Source: Mycobacterium sp. Root265
Lineage (GTDB): Bacteria; Actinomycetota; Actinomycetes; Mycobacteriales; Mycobacteriaceae
DNA length: 64,000 nt
Direction: 5' to 3'
Assembly: GCF_001428895.1 (NCBI RefSeq)
Contig: NZ_LMJA01000029.1
Coordinates: forward strand, 183,982-247,981
The position numbers and the translations under genes are program-made. Shown here piece after piece: positions 45,791 to 53,868 of this stretch. The notes under the pieces were generated by a model. That model made no database searches and was not told the DNA's origin. It was given only the letters and a program-made list of their open reading frames with translations. The first letter of the stretch is position 1; each line of letters starts with the position of its first letter.

Positions 45791-46534
45791 TCAGAACTGA
45801 CTGACGCCACCGTCGGCGTAGACCTCGGAGCCCGTCATGAAGGAACTTCCGTCGGAGGCCAGGAAGGTGATTACATTGCCGATCTCCTCGGCGCGCGCCC
45901 GGCGTTTCATGGGCACGGTGGCGGTCAAATCGGCCAGTGCGGCGTCGGCCCCGGTGAAGAGGTCGGCCAGGCCCGGTGTCTCAGTGAGACCCGGAGCGAC
46001 GACGTTGACGCGGATCTTGCGGTCGACGAGTTCGGCGGCCCAGCTGCGCGCCAGGGACCGGATCGCGGCCTTGGACGCGGCGTACACGCTCGCGCCGGGA
46101 GCCGCCTTGACGTCGCCGTTGGAGCCGCACAGGATGATCGATGCGCCCTCGCGCAGCAGCGGAAGGGCGGCCTGCACCGCGAAAATCACCCCGCCGACGT
46201 TGGTGTCGAAGATCTTTCTGTGGTGCTCCCATGTGAGACCGCCCAACGTTGCGAACTCGTTGATTCCCGCGTTGGCGAAGACGATGTCAAGCCGGCGTCC
46301 GGTGGCTTCGATGGCGGCCGCGACACGGTCGAGATCGGCCTGCTCGGTCACGTCGGCCCGAATGGCCTGGGCCTGAGCTGCGCCGATGCTGGAAACGGCG
46401 TCGTCGAGGGCGTCCTGGCGACGTCCGACCAGGAACACGTAGGCGCCTTGCTTCGCCAGCGCGTGTGCTGCGGCGAGGCCAATCCCGGATGTGGCTCCGG
46501 TGACGAGTGCGTTCTTTCCGGTCAGGTCCGACAT
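45791..46534 (-). CDS. Short-chain dehydrogenase/reductase controlled by TetR
   Basis: The protein has 247 residues from ATG 46534, with GGAGGA just upstream. It has NALVTGATSGIGLAAAHALA, GRRQD after beta-2 (NADPH), FANAGINEF, the serine in LCGSNGD, the catalytic YAASKAA, and FLASDGSSFMTGSEVYADGG. The C-terminal VYADGGVSQF is typical of FabG-like classical SDRs. It is divergent from a TetR gene, and the 98-bp gap holds twin operator-like repeats, so repression by that TetR is very likely. Confidence 0.88.
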   Translation of the reverse strand: MSDLTGKNALVTGATSGIGLAAAHALAKQGAYVFLVGRRQDALDDAVSSIGAAQAQAIRADVTEQADLDRVAAAIEATGRRLDIVFANAGINEFATLGGLTWEHHRKIFDTNVGGVIFAVQAALPLLREGASIILCGSNGDVKAAPGASVYAASKAAIRSLARSWAAELVDRKIRVNVVAPGLTETPGLADLFTGADAALADLTATVPMKRRARAEEIGNVITFLASDGSSFMTGSEVYADGGVSQF

Positions 46535-46543
46535 GAAGTCCTC

Positions 46544-46598
46544 CAGTTTTGTACCAATCGGTTGCAGTGCGACCATACCAGTTTTGTACCGTTCGGTA
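46544..46598. promoter_or_regulatory. Twin TetR operator-like repeats
   Basis: CAGTTTTGTACCAATCGGTT (46544-46563) and CAGTTTTGTACCGTTCGGTA (46579-46598) are direct repeats 35 bp apart, identical at 16 of 20 positions. The second contains the dyad TACCG-TT-CGGTA. They lie between the divergent SDR and tetR starts. Confidence 0.65.
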
Positions 46599-46632
46599 GA
46601 AGGGGCCGACGTGCGGGGATAGACTGATCCGC

Positions 46633-47289
46633 ATGAGCGCAGAGCAACGGCACGCGGGAGGCCGACCACGCTCGTTCGACGAGGGCCGGGCGCTCGATGG
46701 GGCCATCGACGTCTTCTGGCGTCTCGGTTACGAAGGCGCGTCTCTGGCCGAACTCACCGAGGCGATGGGCATCAACAAGCCGAGCATGTATGCCGTGTTC
46801 GGCAGTAAACAGGAGCTCTTCGTCCATGCCCTGGAGCGTTACGGCCAGCGCTACCACGAACATCTGCGTCAGGTGCTGTCGAAACCCCGCGCCTACGACA
46901 TCCTCGAGTCGTATTTGCGTGACACCGCCACGGCTGTGCGTGCCGGGAATTCGCTGGGGTGTCTGTCGATTCAGGGCGGCATTTCCTGCGGGCCGAGCAA
47001 CGCGCGCATACCGCAGCTGCTCGCCGAGTATCGCCACGGGATCCAAGAAGCCATCGCCAAAGCCCTTGCGGCGGCTGACGATGCGCCGTACAGCGACACT
47101 GAGGCGCTGGCGGGATTCGCGGTGACCATCGGACAGGGCCTTGCGGTCCAGGCCGCCGCAGGAGTCCCGCAGGCCAGGCTCGACGCCGCCGTCGACGTGG
47201 CTCTCGCCGGCCTGGCGATGTTACTGGTCCCAAATCTGCGAATCGACGACGCGGACGGCCGCGCACGCCGACGACCTGTGACCACATGA
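46633..47289 (+). CDS. TetR family regulator
   Basis: The protein has 218 residues. The N-terminal helix-turn-helix is GAIDVFWRLGYEGASLAELT, then EAMGINKPSMYAVFGSKQEL. The ligand domain (YLRDTATAVRAGNSLGCLSI, SCGPSNARIPQLLAEYRHGI) resembles the TetR_C_16/AefR-like group. It is divergent from the SDR gene and probably represses both. ATG 46633 gives MSAEQRHAGGRPRSFDEGRA, a standard TetR start. Confidence 0.88.
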   Translation: MSAEQRHAGGRPRSFDEGRALDGAIDVFWRLGYEGASLAELTEAMGINKPSMYAVFGSKQELFVHALERYGQRYHEHLRQVLSKPRAYDILESYLRDTATAVRAGNSLGCLSIQGGISCGPSNARIPQLLAEYRHGIQEAIAKALAAADDAPYSDTEALAGFAVTIGQGLAVQAAAGVPQARLDAAVDVALAGLAMLLVPNLRIDDADGRARRRPVTT

Positions 47290-47535
47290 TGAACACGCCC
47301 TCAGCGGTGGCATGGACCCGACACAGAACTTCCGCGGTAACCCGCGCCGGTGACTCGGTTCCCGTTGTGCCACAGCGGCTCACTCGTCCCATCGCAGGCT
47401 TGGGTGGTCAGCGAAGGGAAAGGTCAGCTTGGGCCTCCCAGGTCGGTACGCCGTCGCCACGGAGCTAAAGGGCGCGGTGGCCGTCAGTTCGGCTGCCGCG
47501 GTGGCGTATCACGACGAACCCATACCGATGGAGAG
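47290..47535. other. Non-coding gap before the PHB-depolymerase-like gene
   Basis: The gap has 246 bp without a convincing gene, repeat or hairpin. The reading frame of the next gene is open through it but lacks coding-like composition. GGAGAG directly before ATG 47536 is the only signal. Confidence 0.3.
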
Positions 47536-48615
47536 ATGTTGGAAGCCCCGCACTGCGTTCGCAACCCCACGCGGTTCCGCACGGCAAGTCGCGTTGCGCC
47601 ACCCCGAAGGGGTCAGCACCGGCGAACTCTCTTAGCCATCGTGATGGCACTGGCGATGACGATGGTGGCGGCGACCGCCGTATTTCAGTTCGGCGTGCCA
47701 TGGTCGATGCGTGCCGGCGACCGTAATCACGTGTTCCACGACGACGGCAATCACCAGCGTTACCAGGTTCATCTCCCGCCTCATCACAACGGGACGACCA
47801 AGCTTCCGATGATCATGGCAATACATGGCTGCGGCATGACCGGATTCGGTTGGAACTCGATGAAGGCCACGACGCAATTGAACCGCTTGGCTGACCGCGA
47901 GGGCTTCATCGTTGTCTATCCGACACAGCGACTGTTCCGCAGCGCAATCAACTGTTGGGACTCGACAGACCCACGGGAACAACACCGTGGCAGCGGAGAG
48001 CCCGCCCTGCTCGCCGGTGTTGTCCGACAGGTCATCGATGGGTACGGAGCCGACCCTCGCCGCGTCCACGTCGTCGGTGCATCGTCGGGGGCGGGCACAG
48101 CCGTCATACTCGCGGTAACTTACCCCGACGTGTTCGCGTCCGTTACATCGGTCGCCGGCGGCGAATACGGTCTGAATCAGGTGCTGCCCGACGATCCGGG
48201 ATCCACACCGCCGGAGTACACCGCGCGTCAGGCGTGGGCTCAAATGGGCGACCGTGCCCGGCATCTGCCGTTGCTCGTCATTCAGGGTGACGATGATGAG
48301 GTGGTACCGCCGATGGTCGGGAGCCGTCTCGTCGCGCACTGGACTGCTGTCAACGACTTGATTGACGACGGCCTACTCAACCACAGCCTGCGCATGATCG
48401 AGACAACACACGTGGTGCCATCGACATCGGGCACGCTCGCATACACGCGAACCATTCGCACTACTGCAGAGGGGTTTTCGTTCATCGAGTCGTATCTCGT
48501 CGAGGGCTTGGGTCATGCTTGGCCCGGTCCGGCCGGCGAGGGTCGATTCACCGACCATGCCGGACCTGACGCCAGCACCATCGCGTGGGACTTCGCCAAA
48601 CGTCATTCGATCTAG
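47536..48615 (+). CDS. PHB depolymerase / LpqC-type exported esterase
   Basis: The protein has 359 residues. ATG 47536 gives a basic N-terminus (RTASRVAPPRRGQHRRTLLA) ahead of one helix (IVMALAMTMVAATAVFQFGV), so it is secreted or anchored. The hydrolase domain has the oxyanion region MAIHGCGMTGFGWN, the nucleophile elbow HVVGASSGAGTAV, the acid in IQGDDDEVVPP and the catalytic histidine in GLGHAWPGP. It belongs to the Esterase_phb family, acting on polyesters or feruloyl and acetyl esters. There is no lipobox cysteine. A start at ATG 47644 cannot be excluded but would lose the positive charges before the helix. It stands alone on its strand. Confidence 0.82.
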   Translation: MLEAPHCVRNPTRFRTASRVAPPRRGQHRRTLLAIVMALAMTMVAATAVFQFGVPWSMRAGDRNHVFHDDGNHQRYQVHLPPHHNGTTKLPMIMAIHGCGMTGFGWNSMKATTQLNRLADREGFIVVYPTQRLFRSAINCWDSTDPREQHRGSGEPALLAGVVRQVIDGYGADPRRVHVVGASSGAGTAVILAVTYPDVFASVTSVAGGEYGLNQVLPDDPGSTPPEYTARQAWAQMGDRARHLPLLVIQGDDDEVVPPMVGSRLVAHWTAVNDLIDDGLLNHSLRMIETTHVVPSTSGTLAYTRTIRTTAEGFSFIESYLVEGLGHAWPGPAGEGRFTDHAGPDASTIAWDFAKRHSI

Positions 48616-48724
48616 TCGACCAGATCGCCGGGGAGAGCAACCTGTGGCTCCTGAGACTCGTCCCACCGGACACGGTTACCAGCCTGGCAGCCGCTCGGGT
48701 GTGGACACGAAACGTGAGGCACAT

Positions 48725-49315
48725 TCATCGGGTGCCCTGTGGCTGTGCCATCCGGCGTCGCGCCGACACGAACAGCCAGGTTGCCGACACCAGAAAGTAG
48801 AACGCGCCGAATGCGGCGTACGGTGCGATCGCGGTAGCGCTCGCGCTCGCCGGGGCACCAGCTTCGCGGAGGAACAACACACCGGCGGCCGCGGACTGAA
48901 CGCCGCTGACGACCAGCACCCATTGCGCGCCAACACCTTTCCAGCGGCGTAGGGCGGTCGCCAGTTGTAGAAGTCCCGACAGCGCCGCCCAGACCCCGAA
49001 GACGCCCAGTACCACGTTCATGCTGTGAGCAAGTCCGATGGCCACCGCGACGGTGGTGAGGCTGCTGACGGCGACGTTGACCGTCTGTGTGGGGTTGGCG
49101 CGCGGGCCGCCGTGATGCCATGCGTCGACGGCGTTGGCTGCCGCATCCCATGCCGGGTAGATCAGCAGCAGCGCACCAGCCAGAACCGTCGACGTCGGCG
49201 CGATGACCAGTATTGCGGTAACCCATATCACCGAAAAGACGCCGCGTGCAACGTAATATGACGTCAGCCAGCGGCCGAGGTCCGTCGGCTGGCCGTTGAG
49301 CACATGATTCGACAT
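48725..49315 (-). CDS. DUF308/HdeD-like membrane protein
   Basis: The protein has 196 residues from ATG 49315, with AAGGA 8 nt upstream. It has six hydrophobic segments (GVFSVIWVTAILVIAPTSTV, VLAGALLLIYPAWDAAANAV, VLGVFGVWAALSGLLQLATA, YAAFGAFYFLVSATWLFVSA among them). The pattern fits DUF308 (HdeD, acid resistance) proteins. It lies downstream of iclR, and a 24-bp site identical but for one base to that upstream of iclR stands about 90 bp before its ATG. The IclR protein may therefore control it. Confidence 0.8.
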   Translation of the reverse strand: MSNHVLNGQPTDLGRWLTSYYVARGVFSVIWVTAILVIAPTSTVLAGALLLIYPAWDAAANAVDAWHHGGPRANPTQTVNVAVSSLTTVAVAIGLAHSMNVVLGVFGVWAALSGLLQLATALRRWKGVGAQWVLVVSGVQSAAAGVLFLREAGAPASASATAIAPYAAFGAFYFLVSATWLFVSARRRMAQPQGTR

Positions 49316-49405
49316 GATCTGTCCTTCAGGAATTGCGGTATGGACGTGCGTTGGTCGCGGTGGACCGGTTTCACTGTGAGCTGCGGCGCAAGCAGCACGC
49401 CAGCC

Positions 49406-49429
49406 AAGTTCCACCGTGCGCAACCAACC
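49406..49429. promoter_or_regulatory. Candidate IclR site upstream of DUF308 gene
   Basis: A 24-bp sequence containing GTTCCACCGTGCGCAAC (partial dyad GTT-N-C / G-N-AAC) matches 23 of 24 bases at 50295-50318. Confidence 0.55.
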
Positions 49430-49430
49430 A

Positions 49431-50270
49431 TCAGTCGGCGGCAGACTCCATGAAGTCCTGGATTGTGATGTCGAGGGCATCGAGACGGGCTGAGGAGTTG
49501 GGTCCGAGCAGCGTCGCCAAATGTGGTGCGAGGCCGTTACATGCGGACATCAGTGGCGCGGCGAGGCGACGCAGCGCATTGTCGGTGAATCTGTCGTCGG
49601 GACCTGCGACAGCGATCGACCCCAGCGGGTAGCCGTCGTCGGGATCGAGCAGGGCGGCACCAATCCCGTTGAGCCGGGATTGATTTTCACTGAACGAGAG
49701 CGCGTAGCCGTCGACACGAATCGCCTCGAGTTCGCGCGTCAGCGCTGCGCGTGTCCCGCAGCGGGCGTGGCCGGTGACCACCTTGGCGGCATCTCGAGCC
49801 GGGAGGTGGGCCAAGATGGCGCGGCCGCTACAACCGAACGTGAGCGGTGCCCGTTGACCGACGTGGACGCGGTGCCGTAGCGGCTCGGAGTTCTGCTCGA
49901 CGCCGAGCACGAGTACGCGATGCTCGCCGCTGCGAAGGTGCAAGGTCGCGGTCGCCTGAGCGGCGACGGCCAGTTTGGTCAGCACCGGTCGTGCGCGCTG
50001 CAGCAGTGCCGGGCGTGGGCCGACCAGCGAGGCGAGCGCGATGGATCGGCTGCCGATGCGGTAGCCGCGACGACCAGCATGGTCGACGTAGCCCTCGTCC
50101 TGCAGACTTCGCAGCACTCGGTACGCACTCGCCTTCGACAGGCCGACCGCCGAGGCAACCGCGAGAAGGCTTGCCGGCTGCTGCATTCCGGCCAGCGCTT
50201 CGAGTACCCGAAGCGGCCGCTGCAGGAGGTCTGGCTGGGCGCGCTCTTCTGCCTGTCGAGAGCCAGTCAT
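49431..50270 (-). CDS. IclR family regulator
   Basis: The protein has 279 residues from ATG 50270 (MTGSRQAEERAQPDLLQRPL), with GGGGTGAG just upstream. The winged helix is LEALAGMQQPASLLAVASAV, GLSKASAYRVLRSLQDEGYV. The GAF-like effector domain has FGCSGRAILAHLPARD and YALSFSENQSRLNGIGAALL. IclR proteins often control aromatic or short-chain acid catabolism. The 24-bp repeated site lies 25 bp upstream of its start and again upstream of the DUF308 gene. Confidence 0.88.
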   Translation of the reverse strand: MTGSRQAEERAQPDLLQRPLRVLEALAGMQQPASLLAVASAVGLSKASAYRVLRSLQDEGYVDHAGRRGYRIGSRSIALASLVGPRPALLQRARPVLTKLAVAAQATATLHLRSGEHRVLVLGVEQNSEPLRHRVHVGQRAPLTFGCSGRAILAHLPARDAAKVVTGHARCGTRAALTRELEAIRVDGYALSFSENQSRLNGIGAALLDPDDGYPLGSIAVAGPDDRFTDNALRRLAAPLMSACNGLAPHLATLLGPNSSARLDALDITIQDFMESAAD

Positions 50271-50294
50271 CTCACCCCGGTCGTCGCGTAAGAG

Positions 50295-50318
50295 AAGTTT
50301 CACCGTGCGCAACCAACC
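50295..50318. promoter_or_regulatory. Candidate IclR site upstream of iclR and divergent hydrolase unit
   Basis: It contains GTTTCACCGTGCGCAAC and is the second copy of the 24-bp sequence. Placed between iclR and the rightward 50.38-52.4 kb genes, it could serve both directions. Confidence 0.55.
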
Positions 50319-50381
50319 TTGCGCCATCCGACGGCCCCTGTCCACTGTGAAAGCCGAACCCAGCGTCCGACGAGCGGAACC

Positions 50382-50537
50382 ATGAGCAGACAGGACATCC
50401 CCGGCGATGCCCAGCAGATCTATCGAACCGTCGCGGCCCGCGGCGCGGTCATCATGCCGGCCGACATCGGCTACGGAGCCATCGCCAGTTCCTCCGCCGC
50501 GCTGACGCGGGTCCGCGATGCGCAGGAACCGACATGA
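50382..50537 (+). CDS. 51-residue ORF, possible YrdC/Sua5-like fragment
   Basis: This small open frame (MSRQDIPGDAQQIYRTVAAR, then GAVIMPADIGYGAIASSSAA) ends in an ATGA overlap with the next gene. The text AARGAVIMPADIGYG resembles the opening strand-loop of Sua5/YciO proteins (GG-P-TDT-YG). Too short for that fold, it would be either a truncated remnant or a coupled leader peptide. The resemblance is weak and by eye. Confidence 0.4.
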   Translation: MSRQDIPGDAQQIYRTVAARGAVIMPADIGYGAIASSSAALTRVRDAQEPT

Positions 50538-51433
50538 CCGCAGCGCGCGATCTCGATGTCCACCACGGTCGAGCCTGGGTAGACCCGGATGAGAAGGTTC
50601 GCATCGGCTACACGGTCGTCACGCCCCCAGAACCCACCAAGACTGTCGTGCTTCTGCACGGCGCCCCCCAAACGCGTTACGAGTGGCGCAAGGTCATGAT
50701 GCCGCTGGCCGCCGCCGGCTATCGGGTGATCATGCCCGACTATCGCGGCGCCGGCGCGTCCGACAAACCTCGTGACGGGTACGACAAGTGGACGATGGCC
50801 GGCGACATTCACAGCCTGGTGCGCGAGACCCTGAGCGTGGCGGAGCCCATCTCGCTCGTCGGCCATGACCTCGGGTCGACACTGGCTCTGAGTTTCGCGC
50901 TGCGGTACCGCGAAGAGGTCGTCAGCGCGACCTTCATGGAAGCTCCGCTGCCGGGCACTGCCTACTACGAATGGCGCGTGGCTCAGAAGTCTGGGTGGCA
51001 GTTCAGCTTTCATGCCAACCCCGACATCGCGGTGTACCTCACGCATGGACGTGAACGGTGGTACATCAACCGGTTCTTCGACGAACTGACCTACCAACCG
51101 GACGCGATCTCCAATGACGACCTCGACGTTTACGCCCGCGCATTCGAAGCCCCGGGAGCCATCCGCGCGATGTGCGAGGTGTACCGCGAGCTCGACCGCG
51201 ACGCCGACGACAATCGCGCCGTGCTGCAACAGCACGGCAAGCTCAGTATTCCGGTGCTGGCGTCGGGAGGTGGTTCCGGGCCGCTCGCCGGCCACTTCCG
51301 GGCGATGTGCGAAGAGGTCGCCGAATCGGTGACGGAACACCTCGTCCCGGACTGCGGCCACTGGGTGGCCGAGGAGCAGCCGGCGTACTTCACCAGGATG
51401 CTCTGTGAATTCGACACGGCCGCTCGCACCTGA
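50534..51433 (+). CDS. Alpha/beta hydrolase (epoxide hydrolase / dehalogenase-like)
   Basis: The protein has 299 residues. VVLLHGAPQTRYEWRKVMMP is the HGxP oxyanion motif typical of epoxide hydrolases and haloacetate dehalogenases. The nucleophile elbow LVGHDLGSTLAL has aspartate, not serine. The histidine lies in VPDCGHWVAEEQP. The cap contains a tryptophan- and histidine-rich segment (WQFSFHANPDIAVYLTHGRE). Substrate unknown. It lies 85 bp upstream of an aldo/keto reductase gene. Confidence 0.85.
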   Translation: MTAARDLDVHHGRAWVDPDEKVRIGYTVVTPPEPTKTVVLLHGAPQTRYEWRKVMMPLAAAGYRVIMPDYRGAGASDKPRDGYDKWTMAGDIHSLVRETLSVAEPISLVGHDLGSTLALSFALRYREEVVSATFMEAPLPGTAYYEWRVAQKSGWQFSFHANPDIAVYLTHGRERWYINRFFDELTYQPDAISNDDLDVYARAFEAPGAIRAMCEVYRELDRDADDNRAVLQQHGKLSIPVLASGGGSGPLAGHFRAMCEEVAESVTEHLVPDCGHWVAEEQPAYFTRMLCEFDTAART

Positions 51434-51518
51434 CGTGGTCGCGGAGGTGCTGGGCCGGCCCGGCCGCAGAAGGGCCCACGAGAATCAAGGGAAACGCAGA
51501 GAAGTGGAGGTAATCGCA

Positions 51519-52412
51519 ATGGCGAAGGTGAACCCGCAGACGATCAGTATCGGCGGTAAGACTGTGTCACGCTTGGGTTTCGGTTCGATGAGATTCACCG
51601 GCCGCGGGATCTGGGGGGAGCCCGAGGACCGGGATGAGTGCATTGCCGTGGCCCGGCGGGGGGTCGACCTCGGCGTGCAGTTCATCGACACCGCAGACTC
51701 CTACGGCCCGCATGTCGCCGAACAGATCCTGTACGAGGCGCTGCATCCGTATCCCGACGACGTCGTCATCGCCACGAAGGCGGGCTTGACCCGGAACGGA
51801 CCCGATGTAATCGACACCGACTCCGGACCACAACGCCTCGGCCCGGCGGCATGGCCACCGGTCGGACGCCCCGAGTATCTGCGGCAGCAAGTGCTGATGA
51901 GCATGCGCCGATTGGGGGTCGATCAGATCGATCTCTTGCAGTTGCACCGGGTGGATCCCAAAGTGCCCCTGGCAGATCAGATCGGTGAGCTCAAGGCGCT
52001 TCAGGATGAAGGCAAGATCCGCGAGATCGGCATGTCGCAATGCACCGTGGAACAGCTCGACGAGGCGCGGCAGATCGCCGATATCGTCAGCGTGCAAAGT
52101 CGGTTCAACGTCATCGACCGGAGCTCCAACGACATGCTGGCGGTCTGCGAACGCGACGGGCTCGCGTTCATTCCATGGGCGCCGGTGGCACAGGGCGGGC
52201 TCGCCGCGGCCCACCAAGCGCTCGCAGACGTCGCGCGCGCGCACCAGTGCACGGTGGGCCAGGTGGCGATCGCCTGGTTGTTGCATCTCTCGCCGGTGAT
52301 GCTCCCCATCCCCGGCACGTCACGCCGCACGCATCTGGAAGAGAATGTGGCTGCCGCCGACGTGCAGTTGACACCGGAACAGATCGACGAGCTCAGCGCC
52401 GCTGCCAGTTGA
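51519..52412 (+). CDS. Aldo/keto reductase
   Basis: The protein has 297 residues from ATG 51519, with GTGGAGG upstream; the ORF to 51405 overlaps the hydrolase. It has GVQFIDTADSYGPHVAEQIL (catalytic Asp and Tyr), ATKAGL (Lys), and LLQLHRVDPK (His). The NADPH site includes the late LPIPGTSRRTHLEENVAAAD. The catalytic tetrad is complete. Substrate unknown. It is cotranscribed with the hydrolase, so a two-step xenobiotic or metabolite conversion is possible. Confidence 0.9.
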   Translation: MAKVNPQTISIGGKTVSRLGFGSMRFTGRGIWGEPEDRDECIAVARRGVDLGVQFIDTADSYGPHVAEQILYEALHPYPDDVVIATKAGLTRNGPDVIDTDSGPQRLGPAAWPPVGRPEYLRQQVLMSMRRLGVDQIDLLQLHRVDPKVPLADQIGELKALQDEGKIREIGMSQCTVEQLDEARQIADIVSVQSRFNVIDRSSNDMLAVCERDGLAFIPWAPVAQGGLAAAHQALADVARAHQCTVGQVAIAWLLHLSPVMLPIPGTSRRTHLEENVAAADVQLTPEQIDELSAAAS

Positions 52413-52495
52413 TCGCCCATGGCGGCACACGATGGCGGTGAACTGCTTTTCATGCCATCAGCGGCCACACGCTGGACTCGCCGGGCGCGGGCGGG

Positions 52496-52933
52496 TCAGT
52501 CGTCCACGTCTTGATAGGTCGCGCGGGCCATGGCGACTTCATCGTTGTGGGCGAACGCCCACTCGGTGAGTTGCGCGAGCACGCCCTGCAGGCTGCGTCC
52601 GAGATCGGTGAGTTCGTAGTCGACTCGCGGCGGTACGACGGGGTGCACCGTGCGGGTGATCAAGCCATCGCGTTCCAGAGCTCGCAGCGTCCTGGTGAGC
52701 ATCCTCTGCGAGACCAGGCCGATCGAGCGCTTCAACTCCATGAATCGCATCGGCCCGGCACCCAGCAGAGTGATCACCAGCACCGACCACTTGTCGCCTA
52801 TCCGGTCGAGCACGTCACGCACCGGACACGCGCCCAGCACTGTGTCCGTCGACACCGACAACCACTCGGCCAGCGGCGGTACCGGCGCGGTTACCGCCGT
52901 GTGCCTATCGGACACCACAGTGCCTTCTTGCAT
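52496..52933 (-). CDS. HxlR family regulator
   Basis: The protein has 145 residues. CPVRDVLDRIGDKWSVLVIT is the HxlR hallmark with its early cysteine, followed by RFMELKRSIGLVSQRMLTRT and LRALERDGLITRTVHPVVPP. Many members sense electrophiles or aldehydes through that cysteine. GGGAG lies 5 nt before ATG 52933. It diverges from the NAD(P)-binding protein gene, and CAGTAAC repeats lie in the gap. Confidence 0.9.
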   Translation of the reverse strand: MQEGTVVSDRHTAVTAPVPPLAEWLSVSTDTVLGACPVRDVLDRIGDKWSVLVITLLGAGPMRFMELKRSIGLVSQRMLTRTLRALERDGLITRTVHPVVPPRVDYELTDLGRSLQGVLAQLTEWAFAHNDEVAMARATYQDVDD

Positions 52934-52961
52934 CGCTTCTCCCAGTTCCCGACGATGTCCT

Positions 52962-52978
52962 CAGTAACCAACAGTAAC
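52962..52978. promoter_or_regulatory. CAGTAAC direct repeats between hxlR and NmrA-like gene
   Basis: CAGTAAC occurs at 52962-52968 and 52972-52978 (10 bp spacing, one helical turn). The second copy is part of the dyad CAGTAACTG. This is a plausible HxlR-type operator. Confidence 0.45.
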
Positions 52979-53007
52979 TGGACGGCACGTCGGGTAGAGG
53001 AGATTCA

Positions 53008-53868
53008 ATGACCACCATCGGAATTACAGGTGCGGCGGGCTCGCTCGGCGGTCGCACGGCGCAGTACCTACTGGCCGCACACCCCGCCGACGACGTGGTG
53101 CTCTACAGTCGCTCGCCGGAGTCGCTGACCGAATTCACCGATGCCGGGGTCAGCACCCGGCACGCCGACTTCGATCAGCCCGAATCGCTCACCGCCGGCT
53201 TCGACGGTGTCGACGTATTGTTGCTGATCTCGACCGACGCGGTCGGCCGCAGGCGCGCGCAGCACGAGGCGGCGATCACCGCCGCCGCCGCGGCCGGCGT
53301 CGGCCGGATCGTGTACACCTCGATGCCCAACGCCGACGGCATCTTTCCCGAACAGCTGCGGCCACTGTCAGACGATCACATTGCCACGGAGAAGGCGCTC
53401 CGGCAGGCGGGGCCGGCTTGGACGATCCTGCGCAACGCGCTCTACCTCGATGCGATCGGGGCGGGGTGGACGCAGGCCGCCGCGACCGGCAGCCTGATCA
53501 CCAACAACGGCGACGGACGGCACGCGCCGATCACACGTGACGATTGTGCAGCCGCCGCGGCCGCGGTCCTCACCGGCGACGGACACGACAACGTCGTCTA
53601 CGACATCGCGGGGGCGCAGCTTGTCGACGATGCCGCCGTCGCCGCCGCGCTCACGGCTCGTTATGGCCGACCGGTAGACGTCGTTGCGGTGAACGACGAT
53701 CAGTACGCCGAAGGACTGCTGGCCGCGGGCCTACCCCGCGAGGTCATCGGAGTGCTGGTGGGATTCGGCGCAAGCATCCGGGCCGGCCTGCTGGAAACGC
53801 CCCTGGGTGACACCGACACGCTGATCGGTCGCAGTCCGATTGCGTTGGCGAACTTCCTCGCCGGCTAG
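53008..53868 (+). CDS. NmrA-like NAD(P)H-binding protein (quinone oxidoreductase 2-like)
   Basis: The protein has 286 residues. The Rossmann start is TIGITGAAGSLGGRTAQYLL, then VVLYSRSPESL, with arginine suggesting NADP. It has GVDVLLLISTDAVGRRRAQH, GVGRIVYTSMPNAD and TILRNALYLDAI, as in QOR2/YtfG. The HxlR-QOR2 divergent pair is the arrangement known for qorB/ytfG-type detoxification genes. Quinone reduction is inferred. Confidence 0.88.
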   Translation: MTTIGITGAAGSLGGRTAQYLLAAHPADDVVLYSRSPESLTEFTDAGVSTRHADFDQPESLTAGFDGVDVLLLISTDAVGRRRAQHEAAITAAAAAGVGRIVYTSMPNADGIFPEQLRPLSDDHIATEKALRQAGPAWTILRNALYLDAIGAGWTQAAATGSLITNNGDGRHAPITRDDCAAAAAAVLTGDGHDNVVYDIAGAQLVDDAAVAAALTARYGRPVDVVAVNDDQYAEGLLAAGLPREVIGVLVGFGASIRAGLLETPLGDTDTLIGRSPIALANFLAG

